Shown here piece after piece: positions 61,501-64,000 of a stretch of DNA of 64,000 nucleotides. Position 1 is the first letter of the stretch; every line of letters begins with the position of its first letter. The position numbers and the translations under genes were made by a program. Where the stretch lies: the IMG/VR virus record IMGVR_UViG_3300035703_000006, positions 124,001 to 188,000 of that record; one strand, 5' to 3'. The notes below the pieces were generated by a model. It was given only the letters and a program-made list of their open reading frames with translations, was not told the DNA's origin and ran no database searches. The stretch comes from a virus.

Positions 61501-64000
61501 CCGCAGGTGGAATGAGAGTCAGTGATGACATTACAACTATCAATGCACTTGATGTAAATAAATTGTCTCCAAATGGCACTGATTTTGGTGCTGCATCTTA
61601 TGTTCCAATTGCAGATGGTGCAGGAAATTGGAGTTGGGGAACAGTAAGTGCTGCTGGTGCGGCAACAACAAACGCAATTAATATTAGAGATGAAAATACC
61701 CCACAAGGAAGTGCAACAACACTAAACTTTACTGGAGATGGTATAAGTGCATCGGTTGCATCTGGAACTGCGACTATAACTGTTAATACTATTCAAGGTC
61801 TTCAGGGAACTCAAGGTACTCAAGGATTTCAAGGAACTCAAGGAACTCAAGGAACTCAAGGAACTACAGGTACTCAAGGAACTACAGGTACTCAAGGTAC
61901 TCAAGGACTTCAAGGAACTCAAGGAACTACAGGTACTCAGGGAACTACAGGAACTCAAGGAACTACAGGAACTCAAGGAACTACAGGAACTCAGGGAACC
62001 ACAGGTACTCAAGGAACCACAGGTACTCAAGGAACTACAGGTACTCAGGGAACTACAGGAACTCAAGGAACTACAGGTACTCAAGGTACTCAAGGACTTC
62101 AAGGAACTCAAGGAACTACAGGAACTCAAGGAACTACAGGAACTCAAGGAACCACAGGTACTCAGGGAACTACAGGTACTCAGGGAACTACAGGTACTCA
62201 GGGAACTACAGGAACTCAAGGAACTACAGGTACTCAAGGAACTACAGGTACTCAGGGAACTACAGGAACTCAAGGTTTACAGGGTTTACAAGGAAGACAG
62301 GGAACTCAAGGAACTACAGGTACTCAAGGAACCACAGGTACTCAAGGAACCACAGGTACTCAAGGAACTACAGGTACTCAGGGAACTACAGGAACTACAG
62401 GTTTACAGGGTTTACAAGGAACTACAGGTACTCAGGGAACTACAGGAACTCAAGGAACTACAGGAACTCAAGGAACTACAGGAACTCAGGGAACCACAGG
62501 TACTCAAGGAACTACAGGAACTCAGGGAACCACAGGTACTCAAGGAACTACAGGTACTCAAGGAACTCAAGGTTTACAGGGTTTACAAGGAAGACAGGGA
62601 ACTCAAGGAACTACAGGTACTCAGGGAACTACAGGAACTCAAGGAACTACAGGAACTCAAGGAACTACAGGAACTCAGGGAACCACAGGTACTCAAGGAA
62701 CCACAGGTACTCAAGGAACTACAGGTACTCAGGGAACTACAGGAACTCAGGGAACCACAGGTACTCAAGGAACTACAGGAACTCAAGGTTTACAGGGTTT
62801 ACAAGGAACTACAGGAACTACAGGTACTCAAGGAACTACAGGTACTCAGGGAACTACAGGTACTCAGGGAACTACAGGTACTCAGGGAACTACAGGTACT
62901 CAAGGAACTACAGGAACTCAGGGAACTACAGGAACTCAAGGAACTACAGGTACTCAAGGTTTACAGGGTTTACAAGGAACTACAGGAACTACAGGTACTC
63001 AAGGAACTACAGGTACTCAGGGAACTACAGGTACTCAAGGAACTACAGGAACTCAGGGAACTACAGGAACTCAAGGAACTACAGGTACTCAAGGAACTAC
63101 AGGTACTCAAGGAACTACAGGTACTCAGGGAACTACAGGTACTCAGGGAACTACAGGTACTCAGGGAACTACAGGTACTCAAGGAACTACAGGTACTCAA
63201 GGAACTCAAGGTTTACAGGGTTTACAAGGAAGACAGGGAACTCAAGGAACTACAGGTACTCAAGGAACTACAGGTACTCAAGGAACTACAGGTACTCAAG
63301 GAACTACAGGTACTCAGGGAACTACAGGAACTCAAGGAACTACAGGAACTCAAGGAACTACAGGAACTCAGGGAACCACAGGTACTCAAGGAACTACAGG
63401 TACTCAAGGAACTACAGGAACTACAGGTTTACAGGGTTTACAAGGAACTACAGGAACTACAGGTACTCAAGGAACTACAGGTACTCAGGGAACTACAGGT
63501 ACTCAAGGAACTACAGGAACTCAGGGAACTACAGGAACTCAAGGAACTACAGGTACTCAAGGAACTACAGGTACTCAGGGAACTACAGGAACTCAGGGAA
63601 CCACAGGAACTCAGGGAACCACAGGAACAGGTACTCAGGGACTTCAGGGACTCCAAGGTCCTGCTGCCGCAGGAGGAGGTGGTGGTGGATCTTTAACGGT
63701 TATTGATGACACAACTACAAATGCTACTTGGTATGTTGGAGTTCTTTCTGTTACGGCAGGAACTGCTTCAACCATTCATACTTCATCTACAAAACTCAAC
63801 TTCAATCCAAGCACTGGAACGTTATCAGCAACAGTCTTTACATCTCTTTCTGACCAAACACAGAAAACAAATGTAAGAAAGATTGAAAATGCTTTAGAAA
63901 TAGTTAAAAAAATTGAAGGTGTAAAATATGAATGGATCGACAATCACAACCAACCCTCAATCGGTGTAATTGCTCAGGAAATTGAAAAAGTACTTCCTGA
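55593..64000 (+). CDS. Giant collagen-like tail-fibre protein with S74-type C-terminus (cassette 2, incomplete at window end)
   Basis: One uninterrupted frame from ATG 55593 to the window edge (at least 2802 codons); frame was checked at several points, including each linker. The N-terminus (KYLSNRQKNFKIGISSYTEGKTVLEVSGNVGIGTT) leads to beta modules (FDLGIDGKRWRN-type, YDLGIDGKRWRNAKFSDL). Three Gly-X-Y blocks follow (57924-58815, 59406-61061, 61791-63668), separated by globular linkers. The last block changes from GTQ to GTTGTQ. Near the end SDQTQKTNVRKIENALEIVKKIEGVKYEW and GVIAQEIEKVLP are the start of an S74 intramolecular chaperone, truncated by the window. It is the longest gene in the window and likely a very long fibre. 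Confidence 0.78.
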   Translation, partial: MAKYLSNRQKNFKIGISSYTEGKTVLEVSGNVGIGTTNSGGRSLYVIGDGEFTGILTANRIFSSVYGEFIGGITGTNIVGTSLSISGISTLGITSISQLYVSGITTLASDGGITTTGGNLYVGQNLQVAGTSNFIGTAIFRGGTIGIGDSISDNIDVGGEFISNLVPSDDGLYDLGIDGKRWRNAKFSDLTTTTDLYVSGVGTIQNLVTANATLTNINSTGISTFGITEISVNSSSNALTITQTGSGNALVVQPNANGLVVTDNGFVGIRNLTPGEALQVGGNLRIGSSESNYIAFRGTSGDGAGEFDHTYIGERVYEPGTELSELFIFKGNDPDTPSVGPDRIRLAAAEIRLDTYTITTPLYGPFEDAATSVNLDTRVIIKDHGFVGIGTTEPSTLLDVYGGFNVSGIGTIATLDVTTGTIDYLSGTNVFCSGITTLGTLGVTGLTTTQNLQVIGVSTLGVTSATNLITQQLNVSGISTFIGGITGTISTATKLENSRTFEITGDIVASPISFDGTGNVSLAATIQPNSVALGGDTTGDYVQIISGTANQITITGGTGESSTPVVAFAPNPTIPGNVTIGNDLQVNNNLNVTGNITVGGTTGYIIVEDFRVTDADITLGFTTDSYGNDNSTDTTANHGGIAIASTEGNPLVQLVNVAIGESLPATYKKFMWFKAGAFSGLNTDAWLSNYAIGIGSTQFPSGTILSVGNVQFNQNDLSVIRNINASGVVTATRFIGTATSLDIDGLTTIADPQGSDFIALYDVSGAVVGKATIQNAALQGTQGTQGLQGTQGTQGTQGTQGLQGTQGTQGTQGTQGTQGLQGTQGLQGTQGTQGTQGTQGTQGTQGTQGTQGTQGTQGLQGTQGTQGTQGTQGLQGTQGTQGTQGTQGTQGLQGTQGTQGTQGTQGTQGLQGTQGTQGTQGTQGLQGTQGTQGTQGTQGTQGTQGTQGTQGTQGLQGTQGTQGTQGTQGLQGTQGTQGTQGTQGLQGLQGTQGTQGTQGTQGTQGTQGLQGLQGTQGLQGTQGLQGTQGTQGTQGTQGTQGTQGTQGTQGTQGTQGTQGTQGTQGTQGTQGTTGPVAGSANQVVYKDGSNNPAGSNNLTFDGTALYVNQITGPTELIIDPTAIGDNTGAVRIKGDLYVDGNQTYINSTTIELADFNVGVATTIGTNLLLDGAGIGIGSTGIRKTLTYDYINDSLKSSENVNIAIGKTYKIDGTDVLSSTTLGAGVTISNIRSVNPGLIFDRTTYSPTSDDYLLIYDNADNQLKKATIQNAALQGIQGTQGLQGTQGTQGTQGLQGLQGTQGTQGTQGTQGTQGTQGTQGTQGLQGLQGTQGTQGTQGLQGLQGTQGTQGTQGTQGTQGTQGTQGTQGTQGTQGTQGTQGTQGTQGTQGTQGTQGTQGTQGTQGTQGLQGLQGTQGLQGTQGLQGTQGTQGTQGTQGTQGLQGLQGLQGTQGTQGTQGTQGTQGTQGLQGTQGTQGTQGTQGTQGTQGTQGTQGTQGTQGTQGTQGTQGTQGTQGLQGTQGTQGTQGLQGLQGTQGTQGTQGTQGTQGTQGTQGTQGLQGLQGTQGTQGTQGLQGLQGTQGTQGTQGTQGTQGTQGTQGTQGTQGTQGTQGTQGTQGTQGTQGTQGTQGTQGLQGTQGLQGTQGTQGTQGLQGTQGTQGTQGLQGTQGTQGTQGLQGTQGTQGTQGTQGLQGTQGTQGTQGTQGLQGLQGTQGTQGTQGTQGTQGTQGTQGTQGPQGTQGTQGTQGTQGLQGTQGTQGTQGTQGTQGTQGTQGTQGTQGTQGTQGTQGTQGTQGLQGTQGTQGLQGTQGTQGTQGTQGTQGITGPVAGSANQIIFKDISNNPTGSGNLTFDGSNLYVGGNVTIGGTSVLIAANTLTVKDKDIIVGLATTAGGVVISNDTTANHGGIAVASTEGNPLIDINAGVGTDDIPSTYKQLMWIKAGTFTGLNTDAWISNYAVGVGTFDLSNGVRFAAGGMRVSDDITTINALDVNKLSPNGTDFGAASYVPIADGAGNWSWGTVSAAGAATTNAINIRDENTPQGSATTLNFTGDGISASVASGTATITVNTIQGLQGTQGTQGFQGTQGTQGTQGTTGTQGTTGTQGTQGLQGTQGTTGTQGTTGTQGTTGTQGTTGTQGTTGTQGTTGTQGTTGTQGTTGTQGTTGTQGTQGLQGTQGTTGTQGTTGTQGTTGTQGTTGTQGTTGTQGTTGTQGTTGTQGTTGTQGTTGTQGLQGLQGRQGTQGTTGTQGTTGTQGTTGTQGTTGTQGTTGTTGLQGLQGTTGTQGTTGTQGTTGTQGTTGTQGTTGTQGTTGTQGTTGTQGTTGTQGTQGLQGLQGRQGTQGTTGTQGTTGTQGTTGTQGTTGTQGTTGTQGTTGTQGTTGTQGTTGTQGTTGTQGTTGTQGLQGLQGTTGTTGTQGTTGTQGTTGTQGTTGTQGTTGTQGTTGTQGTTGTQGTTGTQGLQGLQGTTGTTGTQGTTGTQGTTGTQGTTGTQGTTGTQGTTGTQGTTGTQGTTGTQGTTGTQGTTGTQGTTGTQGTTGTQGTQGLQGLQGRQGTQGTTGTQGTTGTQGTTGTQGTTGTQGTTGTQGTTGTQGTTGTQGTTGTQGTTGTQGTTGTTGLQGLQGTTGTTGTQGTTGTQGTTGTQGTTGTQGTTGTQGTTGTQGTTGTQGTTGTQGTTGTQGTTGTGTQGLQGLQGPAAAGGGGGGSLTVIDDTTTNATWYVGVLSVTAGTASTIHTSSTKLNFNPSTGTLSATVFTSLSDQTQKTNVRKIENALEIVKKIEGVKYEWIDNHNQPSIGVIAQEIEKVLP
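57924..58815 (+). repeat. Collagen-like Gly-X-Y repeat block C
   Basis: About 890 bases of nine-base GTQ/GLQ units (for example GGAACTCAA), preceded by ATIQNAALQ and ended by GTTGPVAGSANQ. Confidence 0.9.
59406..61061 (+). repeat. Collagen-like Gly-X-Y repeat block D
   Basis: About 1.65 kb of GTQ/GLQ units with long internal direct repeats (for example the ~80-base segment near 59440-59520 recurring near 60150-60230), preceded by ATIQNAALQG and ended by GITGPVAGSANQ. Confidence 0.9.
61791..63668 (+). repeat. Collagen-like Gly-X-Y repeat block E (GTTGTQ type)
   Basis: About 1.9 kb. After a short GTQ start the unit becomes 18 bases (GGAACTACAGGTACTCAA, GTTGTQ). It is broken at irregular intervals by GLQGLQ, in places followed by GRQ (around 62275, 62400, 62570, 62790, 62960, 63210 and 63430). 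The block ends GLQGPAAAGGGGGG. Confidence 0.9.

Noticed and set aside
61722-63656. Minus-strand Ser/Cys-rich frames (SSCSSLSTC repeats)
   Set aside because: Shadow of the GTTGTQ repeat; no start context and no non-repetitive domain.
1-64000. tRNA genes
   Set aside because: No cloverleaf with a matching acceptor stem and TTCGA-type arm was noticed in the intergenic gaps; a dedicated tRNA search was not possible here.

Overview
This window is a fragment of a T4-like cyanomyovirus (a contractile-tailed phage of marine Synechococcus/Prochlorococcus). The basis is the combination of phage photosystem II genes (psbA, psbD), cyanophage auxiliary genes (thyX, phoH, glutaredoxin, a DUF1825 protein), the T4 replication/late-transcription cluster (gp33-gp59-gp32), T4 baseplate genes (gp4, gp53, gp48, gp54, gp26, gp51, gp27, gp5) and T4-type late promoter octamers (TATAAATA and variants). 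Most of the DNA is visibly AT-rich; psbA and psbD look more GC-rich than their neighbours.

Layout. (1) 1-5060, photosynthesis block: psbA is split by a group I intron just before the C-terminal tail that carries manganese-cluster ligands. It is followed by a GIY-YIG-type homing endonuclease, a cyanophage protein with a duplicated motif, a mini membrane ORF, a second putative homing nuclease, psbD, and another mini membrane ORF. (2) 5080-10660, small accessory genes: a metallophosphoesterase, two tandem paralogous glycine-rich/LamG-like adhesins, an HNH nuclease and a glutaredoxin. (3) 10670-16960, DNA metabolism: small genes, thyX, phoH, a PD-(D/E)XK exonuclease, gp33, gp59, a DUF1825 protein and gp32. 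Many of these genes overlap at ATGA-type junctions, which suggests translational coupling. gp32 has its own strong sigma70-like promoter and an odd repeat-rich leader. (4) 16969-20592, minus-strand baseplate/head island: gp4, an unknown protein, gp48, gp53 and a small protein, apparently read from a minus-strand late promoter. (5) 20624-33182, plus-strand baseplate hub: gp54-like, gp26, gp51-like, two successive cell-wall-hydrolase-like proteins, gp27, a gp5-like hub protein without a visible lysozyme, and spike/structural proteins. (6) 33231-64000, tail-fibre region: very large repetitive fibre genes, including beta-helix, collagen-like (GTQ)n and S74-chaperone proteins. The cassette 'beta-helix protein, about 110-aa protein, collagen-like fibre' occurs twice. 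The last gene runs off the window end.

How it fits together. The psb genes would keep host photosystem II working during infection. The replication genes support phage DNA synthesis and switch on late transcription. The late genes build the baseplate, the wall-cutting device and a large, repeat-driven array of fibres and adhesins, where most of the unusual structure in this window lies. No tRNA gene, CRISPR array, integrase or replication origin was seen.
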